Shown: positions 17,693 through 26,073 of the stretch, piece after piece
Numbering within the stretch: position 1 is the stretch's first letter
Layout: each line of letters starts with the position of its first letter
NCBI RefSeq assembly: GCF_000170795.1
Contig: NZ_ABCM01000007.1
Location: forward strand, 124,001 to 188,000
Reading direction: 5' to 3'
From: Pedobacter sp. BAL39
GTDB taxonomy: Bacteria > Bacteroidota > Bacteroidia > Sphingobacteriales > Sphingobacteriaceae
Length of the DNA: 64,000 bases
Program-made: the position numbers and the translations under genes
Notes under the pieces: generated by a model
Databases searched by the model: none
What the model was told of the DNA's origin: nothing
What the model saw: only the letters and a program-made list of their open reading frames with translations

Positions 17693-18819
17693 CCTGTGAA
17701 AATTGGTTTTTTGCCGTGTGTTTGCCTGATAATGAAACGCAGTACTGATGGAAATACGGAAAGAAACCGGGTGAGGGTTGCAGTTAATCTTTGCTGATGA
17801 AGAAGGGTAGATAAGATCCTGCCCATCAGCATCCTTTTGCCGAAATGCTGTTTCCATAAGGAGGTGTAACGCTTTTCCATTTGAGCTCTGCTCATTGTGC
17901 CGGAATGATAGCTGATGACTGTTTCCGCACATAATTTTGCGCTATGTATGGCCATGGCCATTCCATTCCCGCAGAGTGGATGGATCAGTCCGCCACTGTC
18001 GCCGATCATCAGCACATGCTGTTCAACTTTTCGTTTATTAAGAAAGGAAATCTGGCTGATGGTCAGTGGCTGTTCATTGATCATCGTCGCTTTTTCAAAG
18101 ATTTCCCTCAGTTGCGGGTTCTCATAAAGTATAGCGGCCCGGTGTTCCTTAATGTTTTTGTATTTTCTGAAGGAGCTATAGCTGGTCAGGTAACAAATAT
18201 TGACAACATCATTTTCCACTTTGGAGACACCGCAATAGCCGCCATTGAAGGTGTAAAGACCTATAAGATCGTCAGGAAAGGCAACTTTGTAGTGTGCTTT
18301 AACTGCAAGCCAGGGAGAGCGTTTGTAAAAAAACGGACGGGAGAGCCGTTCATCAAGTTGGTCTCTTTTACCATGCGCCGCAATCACCAGGCTGGCTGTC
18401 AGTGGAGCATGGTGTGCAAGCTCCACGTGGAATGCATTGGACGCATAGGAAATGTGGGTCACTTTATCCTGGATCACCTGGCAGCCAAGTGCCAGCGCAT
18501 GCTGGTAAAGGCATTCATCCAGCAGGTACCTGCTGATGCCAATACCACCCAGTGGCAGGTCGGTCAGGATTTGTCTGCCCTGACTCGGGGAGAACTGGAA
18601 GCGTCTGAGTTGTGTCACAGGGAGCTGATCCAGTGTTACACCCAGCATATTCAAATAAGGGAGTACCTCATTGGAGATGTATTCCCCACATACTTTATGC
18701 TGCGGGTAGCTGTTTTTTTCAATAATTGTGACCGGTACACCTGCTTTCAGCAGGTGAATCGCTGCAGTCAGCCCCGCCAGGCCACCACCGACAATCAGAA
18801 AATCTTTCTTTACACTCAT
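17689..18819 (-). CDS. FAD-dependent oxidoreductase of the PKS operon
   Basis: A 376-aa flavoprotein of the geranylgeranyl-reductase / aromatic-hydroxylase superfamily. The N-terminal dinucleotide motif is FLIVGGGLAGLTAAIHLLKAG, ending in a Glu for FAD ribose (IIEKN); the second FAD motif is VLMIGDSGGLIHPLCGNGMA near residue 270. It likely hydroxylates or reduces the lipid product of the PKS; SrsC of Streptomyces is a comparable flavoprotein hydroxylase. ATG 18819 is preferred to a GTG two codons earlier. It is the first gene of the operon, only 23 bases after the PorP/SprF gene on the same strand, so read-through from the surface operon is possible. Confidence 0.87.
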   Translation of the reverse strand: MSVKKDFLIVGGGLAGLTAAIHLLKAGVPVTIIEKNSYPQHKVCGEYISNEVLPYLNMLGVTLDQLPVTQLRRFQFSPSQGRQILTDLPLGGIGISRYLLDECLYQHALALGCQVIQDKVTHISYASNAFHVELAHHAPLTASLVIAAHGKRDQLDERLSRPFFYKRSPWLAVKAHYKVAFPDDLIGLYTFNGGYCGVSKVENDVVNICYLTSYSSFRKYKNIKEHRAAILYENPQLREIFEKATMINEQPLTISQISFLNKRKVEQHVLMIGDSGGLIHPLCGNGMAMAIHSAKLCAETVISYHSGTMSRAQMEKRYTSLWKQHFGKRMLMGRILSTLLHQQRLTATLTRFLSVFPSVLRFIIRQTHGKKPIFTG

Positions 18820-18842
18820 GACCACTCGAAGGTGTTTTATCC

Positions 18843-19823
18843 CTAGAAGTCATAACACCTGAGTTGCCTTCTTGTTCTTTGATTTTTTTTGTTGATGTAA
18901 AGGCCAACCGAAATTTCGTGACTTCCGTTGTCAAAATTGCGGATTTCATTGAGCGAATGATCATAAGAATAACCTACGCGGAGATCTTTCGTGGCAAAGA
19001 TCTCGGCAATCAGTCCTATGGAGTTGTTTCTGGTCAGGTCGCCCTCCAGCTGTCTGTTGTGAAGGTTAAATGAGGCGCGGTAGAATGCGCCGATCCATAC
19101 CTTATCCTGGATCAGCAGAAAGGTATTCAGGTCGAAGGAGGTTGGTCCCTGAATGTCATCCTTGATGAGCAGGACGGGTTTGAACATGAAGTCGTCGTCA
19201 ATGGGAAACAAAGCTCCTGCGGTCAGGTAAATGTGTGGTCGTGGAACAGGGACAAGGAGGTCGTCGTTATTTCTTTTTGCAACATAACGGGCGAGCAGGT
19301 TGGTGGCTGAAGCACCGGTAAAAAAAGTTTCATTGTGATAATAGATGCCAAATCTCGCATCAGGAAAAGTTCTCGTAATCGCCCCCACAGGGATGGCTCC
19401 ATCGCCGGGGTTTATGCCTTCCAGCTTGTTGCCATCAAGGCCGAGCTGCATCATTCCGCCGGCAATACCGAAGGACAGGATGGAGCTCTCATCGTCGTTC
19501 AGGCGTAACTTATAGGCGTAGTTGGCATAGGCACTGAGGTTGGTTTGTGCACCGATCTGGTCGTTTGCCAGGATCAGGCCAAGGCCTACCGCATTGTCAA
19601 AGAAAGAGCCATCTGCAGCAACAGAAAAACTTTTGGGTGCACCTTTAACACCCTGCCATTGCGAGCGGTAGAAGGACTGCACATAATAATCTCCTTTCGT
19701 ACCGGCATAAGCAGGGTTGATGTGAAGTCCATTGAAAAGGTATTGAGTAAACTGACTATCCTGCTGTGCATTTATTACAGTGGATATCGTGAGCGCAATA
19801 CATAATAAGAGGGATTTTTTCAT
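18843..19823 (-). CDS. PorP/SprF-family T9SS outer-membrane protein
   Basis: A 326-aa outer-membrane beta-barrel of the PorP/SprF family. A signal peptide (MKKSLLLCIALTISTVINAQ) is followed by the family opening QFTQYLFNGLHINPAYAGTKG and alternating strands to the end. SprF of Flavobacterium is needed to secrete or attach the CHU_C-type cargo SprB through T9SS. The start at ATG 19821-19823 is chosen for the signal peptide; the frame extends upstream to 19907 but without signal-like residues. It directly follows a CHU_C gene, and a second PorP/SprF protein at 42079-42969 occupies the same position in another operon. Confidence 0.92.
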   Translation of the reverse strand: MKKSLLLCIALTISTVINAQQDSQFTQYLFNGLHINPAYAGTKGDYYVQSFYRSQWQGVKGAPKSFSVAADGSFFDNAVGLGLILANDQIGAQTNLSAYANYAYKLRLNDDESSILSFGIAGGMMQLGLDGNKLEGINPGDGAIPVGAITRTFPDARFGIYYHNETFFTGASATNLLARYVAKRNNDDLLVPVPRPHIYLTAGALFPIDDDFMFKPVLLIKDDIQGPTSFDLNTFLLIQDKVWIGAFYRASFNLHNRQLEGDLTRNNSIGLIAEIFATKDLRVGYSYDHSLNEIRNFDNGSHEISVGLYINKKNQRTRRQLRCYDF

Positions 19824-19848
19824 CTTCCTTTTTTTCTTTAGCTGAATG

Positions 19849-20796
19849 TTATTTCCCACGCAGGATGGTGATGTATCCCTTGAATATATCCCATGTGCCT
19901 GATGCATTTTGTACCCTTAACAGGTAGAAGTAGGTACCTTCATTGAGGTCGTCGCCGTCCCAGTCGTTCTGATACCCTTTTTTGTTGAATACAGTTCCTC
20001 CCCACCTGTTTAACACAGACAGTTCATTGGCATTGTAGACCTCCAGTCCGGGGATCACAAAGGTGTCGTTTGTGCCGTCTCCGTTTGGTGTAAACACATT
20101 CGGAATCACAATACCCGTTACTTGTTTGTTGTCGGTAGAGGTGTTGTTCAGGAGGTCAGGGTCGGACTCATTGGCAGTTACCGTCGCCGTGTTCCTAATG
20201 ACGCCTGCTTTGATGGCCCTCACTTTGATCTTTAGGTCTGCCGACTGGCCATTTTCCAGTTTCAGGATTTCCCAAAGGATGGTCTTGCTGCCCTGGTTGT
20301 AGTTGGCAAAGCCGATCATTGGTGTTCCAAGCTGCTCAAAGGTCAGCTCTTCAGGGAGTACATCGGTTACGCGGACACCACTGGCCGATCCGGCGCCGTT
20401 ATTTTTCACTTGAATGACATATTCAAAAGCGTCATTTACGGTGACTGCCCGGAGCTCCGACTGTTTTCTGATCATGACGTCCGCGGTTAAGGTCGGGTTG
20501 TTATTTCCAGTAATGATTACAGGAGCGGAAATGTCTGATGCACAGCCCTGGGCATTAAAGGATACTACAGTGTAACTGCCGGCTGAAAAAACTATGTAAT
20601 CCGGCTCTGTGGCATTTGGGATTGCTGTTCCATCTTTTATCCATTGATAGCTAGCTGCATTAGCAGAAGCAGCCCGTAATTTCAACGATCCTCCTTGAGG
20701 AAGATTCGCTGAAATCGGAGCATTAGATTGGGCAAAGCCTGCCGTTGCGCTTAGCAACAGCAGACCTGACCATCTATATTTACTTCTGTTAAACAT
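19849..20796 (-). CDS. secreted Ig/DUF11 protein with CHU_C (T9SS type B) domain
   Basis: A 315-aa secreted protein. Signal peptide to about residue 23; an Ig-like repeat at about 24-100 ([17 protein letters not shown], then [16 protein letters not shown]); a DUF11-type domain at about 104-222 ([37 protein letters not shown]); and the gliding-motility C-terminal domain at about 230-315 with the diagnostic [29 protein letters not shown] and [15 protein letters not shown]. This last domain is the type B signal for T9SS. It is the only protein of the operon with a recognisable T9SS signal, so it may anchor the two larger secreted proteins encoded upstream. Confidence 0.9.
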   Translation of the reverse strand: MFNRSKYRWSGLLLLSATAGFAQSNAPISANLPQGGSLKLRAASANAASYQWIKDGTAIPNATEPDYIVFSAGSYTVVSFNAQGCASDISAPVIITGNNNPTLTADVMIRKQSELRAVTVNDAFEYVIQVKNNGAGSASGVRVTDVLPEELTFEQLGTPMIGFANYNQGSKTILWEILKLENGQSADLKIKVRAIKAGVIRNTATVTANESDPDLLNNTSTDNKQVTGIVIPNVFTPNGDGTNDTFVIPGLEVYNANELSVLNRWGGTVFNKKGYQNDWDGDDLNEGTYFYLLRVQNASGTWDIFKGYITILRGK

Positions 20797-20823
20797 GATA
20801 GAACGGACTTCCCTTACACCTTA

Positions 20824-21522
20824 TTAGCTAGCTGTGATGGTTACCGTAGGCTGTGTAGGTTTCGCTGTTACAGTGATTGTGGTTGGCGTTCCCGAGGTTG
20901 CAGGACAACCGGCGCCAAGAAATGGTTTCGTAGTATTGCCAGAAGCCTGAATATATTTTACAGAACCAACAATGCTGTACTCGCCAGGTGTTTTTATGTT
21001 TAAGGTAAGCACGCCTGTAGCTGCATCTAATGTTCCTGCTTCTGCAACGGTTACATTTGTTCCACCGCGTGTAATGGTATAACTGTATTCGAATGCAACG
21101 TCAGTTGAATAGGTTGTAGATTGTGCTGTTGGTGTAATCACAGAACTTGTAGCATCTCCCAGACCCTCGCAATAGGTTGTAGTAGGGGCGGTCAATGCTA
21201 CGGTTAAAGCAGGAAGCACAATGATCTCGTTACTCACAGGGTCCGGGGCACAGACTCCGCTTCCTGTTGTAGCTGTTGATAATAGTATGACTTCATAGAC
21301 GCCCGCATCTGCAAAAGAAGTAGGTGCAGTGGTTACTACGCCAGTTGATGTACCATCTTTTTTGATGTCCCAGGAATAAGTAATGTTTGCAGGTGCAGCA
21401 CTTGGAGCTAAATTCAAGGTGGTACCGGCACAGGTGTAATAGGTCGCAGAAAAGGCACTGCCAGAGATGAACAAAAAGAAAGCGATTGCACTTGCTTTTA
21501 GGAGGGTGAGATTTGTTTTCAT
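20824..21522 (-). CDS. secreted Ig-like protein with strand-like C-terminal tail
   Basis: A 232-aa secreted protein with a clear signal peptide (FFLFISGSAFSA). The mature chain starts YTCAGTTLNLAPS, which resembles an Ig-like repeat that lacks its usual first strand, and continues with YSWDIKKDG and DAGVYEVILLS. A second beta-rich segment follows at about 105-215. The last residues, AKPTQPTVTITAS, look like the opening strand of another Ig-like repeat that then stops. No CHU_C or other T9SS C-terminal domain is present. I know no named family for the whole protein. It probably is an extracellular structural part working with its two operon partners. Confidence 0.8.
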   Translation of the reverse strand: MKTNLTLLKASAIAFFLFISGSAFSATYYTCAGTTLNLAPSAAPANITYSWDIKKDGTSTGVVTTAPTSFADAGVYEVILLSTATTGSGVCAPDPVSNEIIVLPALTVALTAPTTTYCEGLGDATSSVITPTAQSTTYSTDVAFEYSYTITRGGTNVTVAEAGTLDAATGVLTLNIKTPGEYSIVGSVKYIQASGNTTKPFLGAGCPATSGTPTTITVTAKPTQPTVTITAS

Positions 21523-21549
21523 GTTTTTGATTTTTGAGGGTGTTTATAA

Positions 21550-23316
21550 TTAATTTGAGGTAATATTTACATTAGGTTTTACAAGCTGGGGTTTAACTGT
21601 CACTGTCAGTGATGCTGGTGTGGTGCATCCATTGTTGTTAAGTAGGAGTGAATAAGTGACATTTATCGGCGATGAAGTATTATTGATCAGTGTTTCATTA
21701 ATCTGGCCCGTATTGCCGGATACCGCTACGTTGTCGATTCCTGTAACGGCAGTTCTGGACCATGAGAATGTTGTGCCCGGTACGTTGCTTGTCGTTGTGT
21801 AGCTGAACAGGGTCCTGCTGCACACTGATGCTGTTGTGGCACTGCTGAGCAGAGGTAAAGCATTTACCACAATGGAGGCGGTTGCCGCGTTTACGCAGCC
21901 CGTGGTTGAGTTTGTGACGGTATAAGATATGGTTGCGGTGCCGGGGCTTACGCTGGTGACCACTCCACTGGCTGAAACTGTAGCAACTGCCGCATTACCG
22001 GAGCTCCAGACGCCGCCGGCTGTGGCATTGCTGAGGGTTGTGGTCAAGCCATTACATATCGATGTACTGCCTGTTATGGCTGCAACTACAGGCAATGCAG
22101 TTGGATTGATTTTAACCGGATGCCTCATGGCATTACTACATCCTGATTTTACTGCTTCAACGTAGTAGGTTGAAGGGGTACCTGGGGTTAAGCCTGTTAC
22201 ATTATAAGAAGTACCGGTATGCAGACTGCTCCCGCCACTGGCAACATTATACCAATTGTAGGTGACACCGCTTTGTGGGGTCGATACACTCAGCGTAGTT
22301 GTTGTACCACATGCAGATATATCACCTAACGGACCTGCGTTAGTGATCAATGGACTTGGCACACGCTGTACATCAAAAAGATTGATACCCCCAAGTAAGC
22401 TAACTACACCTCCGACAGTAAACACGACCCTGTCAAATGACTGCCCTGGTACAAAATAAAAAGTGTATTTAGCGTCAGAGCCCAACAGCCCCAGTAAGTC
22501 CAGACTTAACAATGCAGAGAGCGTCTGAGGGCTGCCAATAGCCGTTCCGCCATTATAAGCCTGCACACTGATCCCATTTAACAAACCGAGGCTAAGGAGA
22601 CTACTGGGGATAGAAAATACAGTCCTCACTGCATCCCCTGTATTGGAAGGACCAGAGAAATAAACAGTCTCACTTACAACGCCTACAACAGCTAAGGTTC
22701 CTAATGTCAGATTAGCTGAGGTGGCCTGGCTGGCATCGATGGCATTGTTGGGGCTGGTGACGCCGGCGCCAACTGCAAGGACAGCATCAACAGTAGTAGC
22801 AGTGGCCATCCCGGAGCCGCAGTCGGCGGTATTGGTGTTGTTGTAAAAAGCGTAGTAAAGTTTCCTTGTATTCGAGCCTAAAAGATTGCCTGTCACCTCA
22901 ACCCGTACAGAATTAAAAGAAGATGTAGAGTTTATTTCAATGAACTGATTTCCATCTGCGGCCATAATATTTTTTGACGTGGTTGCAACCAACGTACCCG
23001 TAGTCGAAGGTGTGGTTCCTGTATAGGCAGTTGCAGCTACAGATGATGAGTTATCAAGTTTGACATATACAGAGCTGTTGGGCGGCACCGGTGTCGGGAA
23101 AATCAAAAACACATATTTTTTTGCAAACCCCGCACCAGCAATAATTTCGACATGGCTTTCAGTGCTATTGACCGCGTTGCTAAGGTCGCCGCTAACATCC
23201 CTGAGTCCCAACGTATTTGCATATGTTCGAGACTGCCCCTTCACCGCGCTCCAGCTGCCCATGACGAACACCATCATCATGCAACACGAAACAATAATAT
23301 ATTTTGCTTTTGCCAA
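21550..23316 (-). CDS. secreted multi-domain Ig-like adhesin
   Basis: A 588-aa secreted protein. An N-terminal hydrophobic signal (VSCCMMMVFVMGSWSAVKGQ) is followed by an unrecognised domain of about 310 residues (TYANTLGLRDVSG at its start). Then come an Ig-like repeat with YNWYNVASGG (about 325-405), a BIG2-like repeat with GGVWSSGNAAVATVSASGVV (about 410-485) and a PKD-like repeat with TTFSWSRTAVTG (to about 573). The end, VKPQLVKPNVNITSN, resembles the tail of the next protein. There is no T9SS domain. It is first in a four-gene minus-strand operon and is likely an adhesin or structural subunit at the cell surface. Confidence 0.82.
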   Translation of the reverse strand: MAKAKYIIVSCCMMMVFVMGSWSAVKGQSRTYANTLGLRDVSGDLSNAVNSTESHVEIIAGAGFAKKYVFLIFPTPVPPNSSVYVKLDNSSSVAATAYTGTTPSTTGTLVATTSKNIMAADGNQFIEINSTSSFNSVRVEVTGNLLGSNTRKLYYAFYNNTNTADCGSGMATATTVDAVLAVGAGVTSPNNAIDASQATSANLTLGTLAVVGVVSETVYFSGPSNTGDAVRTVFSIPSSLLSLGLLNGISVQAYNGGTAIGSPQTLSALLSLDLLGLLGSDAKYTFYFVPGQSFDRVVFTVGGVVSLLGGINLFDVQRVPSPLITNAGPLGDISACGTTTTLSVSTPQSGVTYNWYNVASGGSSLHTGTSYNVTGLTPGTPSTYYVEAVKSGCSNAMRHPVKINPTALPVVAAITGSTSICNGLTTTLSNATAGGVWSSGNAAVATVSASGVVTSVSPGTATISYTVTNSTTGCVNAATASIVVNALPLLSSATTASVCSRTLFSYTTTSNVPGTTFSWSRTAVTGIDNVAVSGNTGQINETLINNTSSPINVTYSLLLNNNGCTTPASLTVTVKPQLVKPNVNITSN

Positions 23317-23392
23317 GAGCCTTAAAGAGTTGAGTTAAAGTATCCCTGTTATTTTTCTTTAATCGAAATAACTAAGCGTTTTTTTCTTAGCC

Positions 23393-23400
23393 CAAAATTA
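23393..23400 (-). promoter_or_regulatory. possible -7 element of the Ig-like surface operon
   Basis: On the minus strand this reads TAATTTTG, fitting TAnnTTTG, about 77 bases before the adhesin start. The nearest TTG (23427-23429 complement) is 26 bases away, longer than usual. Confidence 0.35.
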
Positions 23401-23473
23401 CTGCAGAAAGAGAGCGAATTGCCGTTCAACTTGTTCAGTTTAATCCGGCGTCAAAGTTTAATTTTCCTCCAAA

Positions 23474-23518
23474 ACAAAACAAGCCTTTACAACTTTCGGT
23501 TGTAAAGGCTTGTTTTGT
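23474..23518 (-). terminator. perfect 20-bp hairpin terminator
   Basis: Arms 23474-23493 and 23499-23518 are perfectly complementary over 20 bp with the 5-base loop TTTCG. The outer stem is AC(A)4/(T)4GT, giving T-rich ends on both strands. It lies downstream of the pentose phosphate operon and upstream of the adhesin promoter, so it separates the two. Nothing else was seen in 23317-23657. Confidence 0.85.
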
Positions 23519-23657
23519 GAAACTATTTATCTTTTATTTTAAATTGTTCATTTTGTTCAGTATCCAGGCGGACTCTTGACAATTGATTCAAGACTTAAAT
23601 AGGCATCAAACAATAAGAATACCTCTAAAAACGTTTACAGAAATGAACAGAATGGGG

Positions 23658-24383
23658 TTAACTATCCAGTAAGGACGCCGCTTCATCGTCCATAAACCAG
23701 GTGACGGCACCGTCGATCGGCTTGATCAGCTGACTTGGATAAAGCTGGGTGTTTTTCTTTTCATCCTCAATCACATGTTTCACTGCATTCGCTTTATTTT
23801 CACCGAATACCAGGAAGGCGATGTTTTTTGCTTTATTGATCAATGGCGCGGTAAAGCTGATGCGATAAGTAGATAGTTTCTCTACAAACACCGTGTCCAC
23901 TTCCACTTCCTTGCTGTGCAGGATGGTCGTTTCCGGAAAGAGCGAGGCCGTATGTGCATCATCACCCATACCTAGCAGGATCAGGTCGAAAGCAAGGTCT
24001 GCCCCTTTGAAATGTTTGTTGATCGCCTTTGTATATTCTATTGCAGCTTTCTCAGGTGCGAGGGTAGTATCTATGTAGAAAATTTGATTCGCAGGGATAT
24101 TCAAAGGATCAAGAATTGCCTTTTTTGCCATCAGACCATTGTAGCTTTCATGGTCAGGCATCACATTCCGCTCATCACCAAAAAAGAAGAACACTTTTGT
24201 CCAGTCGATTTTATCTTTATACGTCGTTGCCAGCAAGTGATACAGCTCTTTTGGGGAATTGCCACCTGTAAGTACAAAATTGAAACATCCCTGTTCTTCA
24301 ATTGCTTTGTTGGCAATGGTGATGATGTAGTTGGCAAGATCTTCAAAAAGTTTATCCTGTGTTTTATAAATCAGTAAATTCAT
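23658..24383 (-). CDS. pgl: 6-phosphogluconolactonase
   Basis: A 241-aa DevB/SOL-type lactonase, which hydrolyses 6-phosphogluconolactone to 6-phosphogluconate, the second step of the oxidative pentose phosphate pathway. Family motifs: FNFVLTGGNSPKELYHLL (phosphate loop), FFFGDERNVMPDHESYN and LILLGMGDDAHTASLFPET. The start is ATG 24381-24383 (MNLLIYKTQDK); the longer frame to 24449 has no homology-like residues and crosses an inverted repeat. It is last in an operon with the glucose-6-phosphate and 6-phosphogluconate dehydrogenase genes and a kinase, so the complete oxidative branch is in one transcript. Confidence 0.93.
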   Translation of the reverse strand: MNLLIYKTQDKLFEDLANYIITIANKAIEEQGCFNFVLTGGNSPKELYHLLATTYKDKIDWTKVFFFFGDERNVMPDHESYNGLMAKKAILDPLNIPANQIFYIDTTLAPEKAAIEYTKAINKHFKGADLAFDLILLGMGDDAHTASLFPETTILHSKEVEVDTVFVEKLSTYRISFTAPLINKAKNIAFLVFGENKANAVKHVIEDEKKNTQLYPSQLIKPIDGAVTWFMDDEAASLLDS

Positions 24384-24440
24384 TCGATTATTTTTAAGAG
24401 GTTCTGACAAACTGCTTCCTTGCAATTTGATATTTATGCA

Positions 24441-24475
24441 AATCGTCATTCCGAAATCAATTCAGAATGACGATT
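24441..24475. repeat. 11-bp inverted repeat between zwf and pgl
   Basis: AATCGTCATTC (24441-24451) and GAATGACGATT (24465-24475) are perfect complements around a 13-base loop. It resembles the small GTCATTC...GAATGAC palindromes that are scattered between genes in many bacteria. It lies inside the operon, so it may adjust the relative level of pgl message. Confidence 0.6.
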
Positions 24476-24523
24476 ACGTTATTTTGGCGGGATTCATATT
24501 CCTATGAACCCTTCGTTACCGGA

Positions 24524-26029
24524 CTAGTCCTTATTCAACGGCAGTGTGAACCAATGGAAGCCATCCCTGGCAATCAGGGCTTCAGCATCTTCAGGTCCCC
24601 AGGAGTCTGCAGTATAGTTCGGGAAGCTCAATGACTTCTTGTTTTCCCATGCATTGACTACCGGCATGAGCAGTTCCCATGCACTTTCCACCTGATCTGC
24701 ACGCATAAACTGTGTCTGATCACCGGTCATGACATCCAGCAATAAGGTTTCATAAGCTTCAGGAGCCTGTGCACTGTAAGTGCCTTTATAGTCGAATACC
24801 ATATCCACAGGGTTTAACACCATGTCAAGTCCCGGTCTTTTTGCCTGTACCTGCAAACGGATACTCATCTCCGGCTGAATGCTGATGATCAGTCTGTTTT
24901 GCTGCCAGTGTTCCGATACCGCTGATGGGAAAATGTGGTGAGGGACATCTTTGAACTGAATGGTGATCAATGAAGAAGTCTGGAACAACCTTTTTCCTGT
25001 ACGCACATAAAAAGGAATGCCCTGCCATCTCCAGTTGTCTACAAAAAACTTGATGGCTGCAAAGGTTTCTGTATTCGAATCCGGATCAACACCTGTCTCA
25101 TGGCGATATCCGGGAACTTCTTTTCCTTCTACCCATCCTTTGGTATACTGTCCGCGGACGGTACTGAAACGGATATCTTCAGGAGAGAAAGGACGCATGG
25201 CTTTCAATACATCTACTTTTTTATTTCTGATCTCATCGGCATCGAAGTTAACAGGTGTCTCCATACCAATCAGACACAGCAGCTGCAACAGGTGGTTCTG
25301 AATCATGTCCCTCAGGGCACCGGCACTTTCGTAATAACCACCACGCTCACCAACACCCAACTGTTCTGTCACAGAGATCTGTACGTGATCGATGTAAGTA
25401 CGGTTCCATAGCGGCTCCAGGAAGGAGTTGGCAAAGCGGAAAGCCATGATGTTCTGTACCGTTTCTTTACCCAGGTAGTGGTCAATACGATAGATTTGTT
25501 TCTCCGTGAAGATGCTGGTCAATATGTTGTTCAGCTCTTTTGCGGTTTCAAGATCCCTTCCGAAAGGTTTCTCAATGACAATTCTCGTATTTTCCTCTGC
25601 CAGCTGGTATTTTGAAAGGCAGGTAGCAATCAGCGGAAACAGGTTCGGTGCTACGGCAAGGTAGTACAGGATCTGTGTATTCGGGCCGAATTCCTGCTGG
25701 TGTTTTTCAATATTTTTTTTCAGGTCGCCGAATGTTTCTTCCGCCTGTACATCTACAGAGGTATAATAAACATGTTCTGCGAACTTATCCCATTTTTCTT
25801 TTTTCACCTTCCCGGATCTTGAAAAGCTGTTTACACCTTCCATGATCGTATTTCTGAAGTCATCATCGCTTAGCTTCTTTCGCGCTGTTCCAATGATGGC
25901 ATACTTTTCAGGCATGAAGCCATCGGAATACAGGTTGTAAAGTGCGGGCGCAAGTTTGCGCAAATTTAAGTCCCCAGTTCCACCAAAGATTACTACTATG
26001 GTTGGATTAAGGTTGATGCTTGTTTTCAT
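24524..26029 (-). CDS. zwf: glucose-6-phosphate dehydrogenase
   Basis: A 501-aa enzyme that oxidises glucose 6-phosphate to 6-phosphogluconolactone with NADP or NAD. The N-terminal nucleotide fold has IVVIFGGTGDLNLRKLAPAL (GGTGDL in place of the commoner GASGDL). The active-site signature RIDHYLGKETVQN is near residue 180, and EKPFGRDLETAKEL is near 152. Full length for the family. It lies 44 bases after gnd and upstream of pgl on the same strand. The coenzyme preference cannot be decided here. Confidence 0.96.
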   Translation of the reverse strand: MKTSINLNPTIVVIFGGTGDLNLRKLAPALYNLYSDGFMPEKYAIIGTARKKLSDDDFRNTIMEGVNSFSRSGKVKKEKWDKFAEHVYYTSVDVQAEETFGDLKKNIEKHQQEFGPNTQILYYLAVAPNLFPLIATCLSKYQLAEENTRIVIEKPFGRDLETAKELNNILTSIFTEKQIYRIDHYLGKETVQNIMAFRFANSFLEPLWNRTYIDHVQISVTEQLGVGERGGYYESAGALRDMIQNHLLQLLCLIGMETPVNFDADEIRNKKVDVLKAMRPFSPEDIRFSTVRGQYTKGWVEGKEVPGYRHETGVDPDSNTETFAAIKFFVDNWRWQGIPFYVRTGKRLFQTSSLITIQFKDVPHHIFPSAVSEHWQQNRLIISIQPEMSIRLQVQAKRPGLDMVLNPVDMVFDYKGTYSAQAPEAYETLLLDVMTGDQTQFMRADQVESAWELLMPVVNAWENKKSLSFPNYTADSWGPEDAEALIARDGFHWFTLPLNKD

Positions 26030-26073
26030 CTCTGTGAATTTATTTATTCTTATTTTCTCGTTAGGAGTTTTCG

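Noticed and set aside
17693..17932. 80-residue N-terminal extension of the methyltransferase
   Set aside because: Overlaps the flavoprotein coding region; the ATGA overlap at 17689-17692 gives a normal start.
17944..18846. 300-aa plus-strand frame opposite the flavoprotein gene
   Set aside because: Shadow frame; the minus strand has FAD motifs and coupled overlaps.
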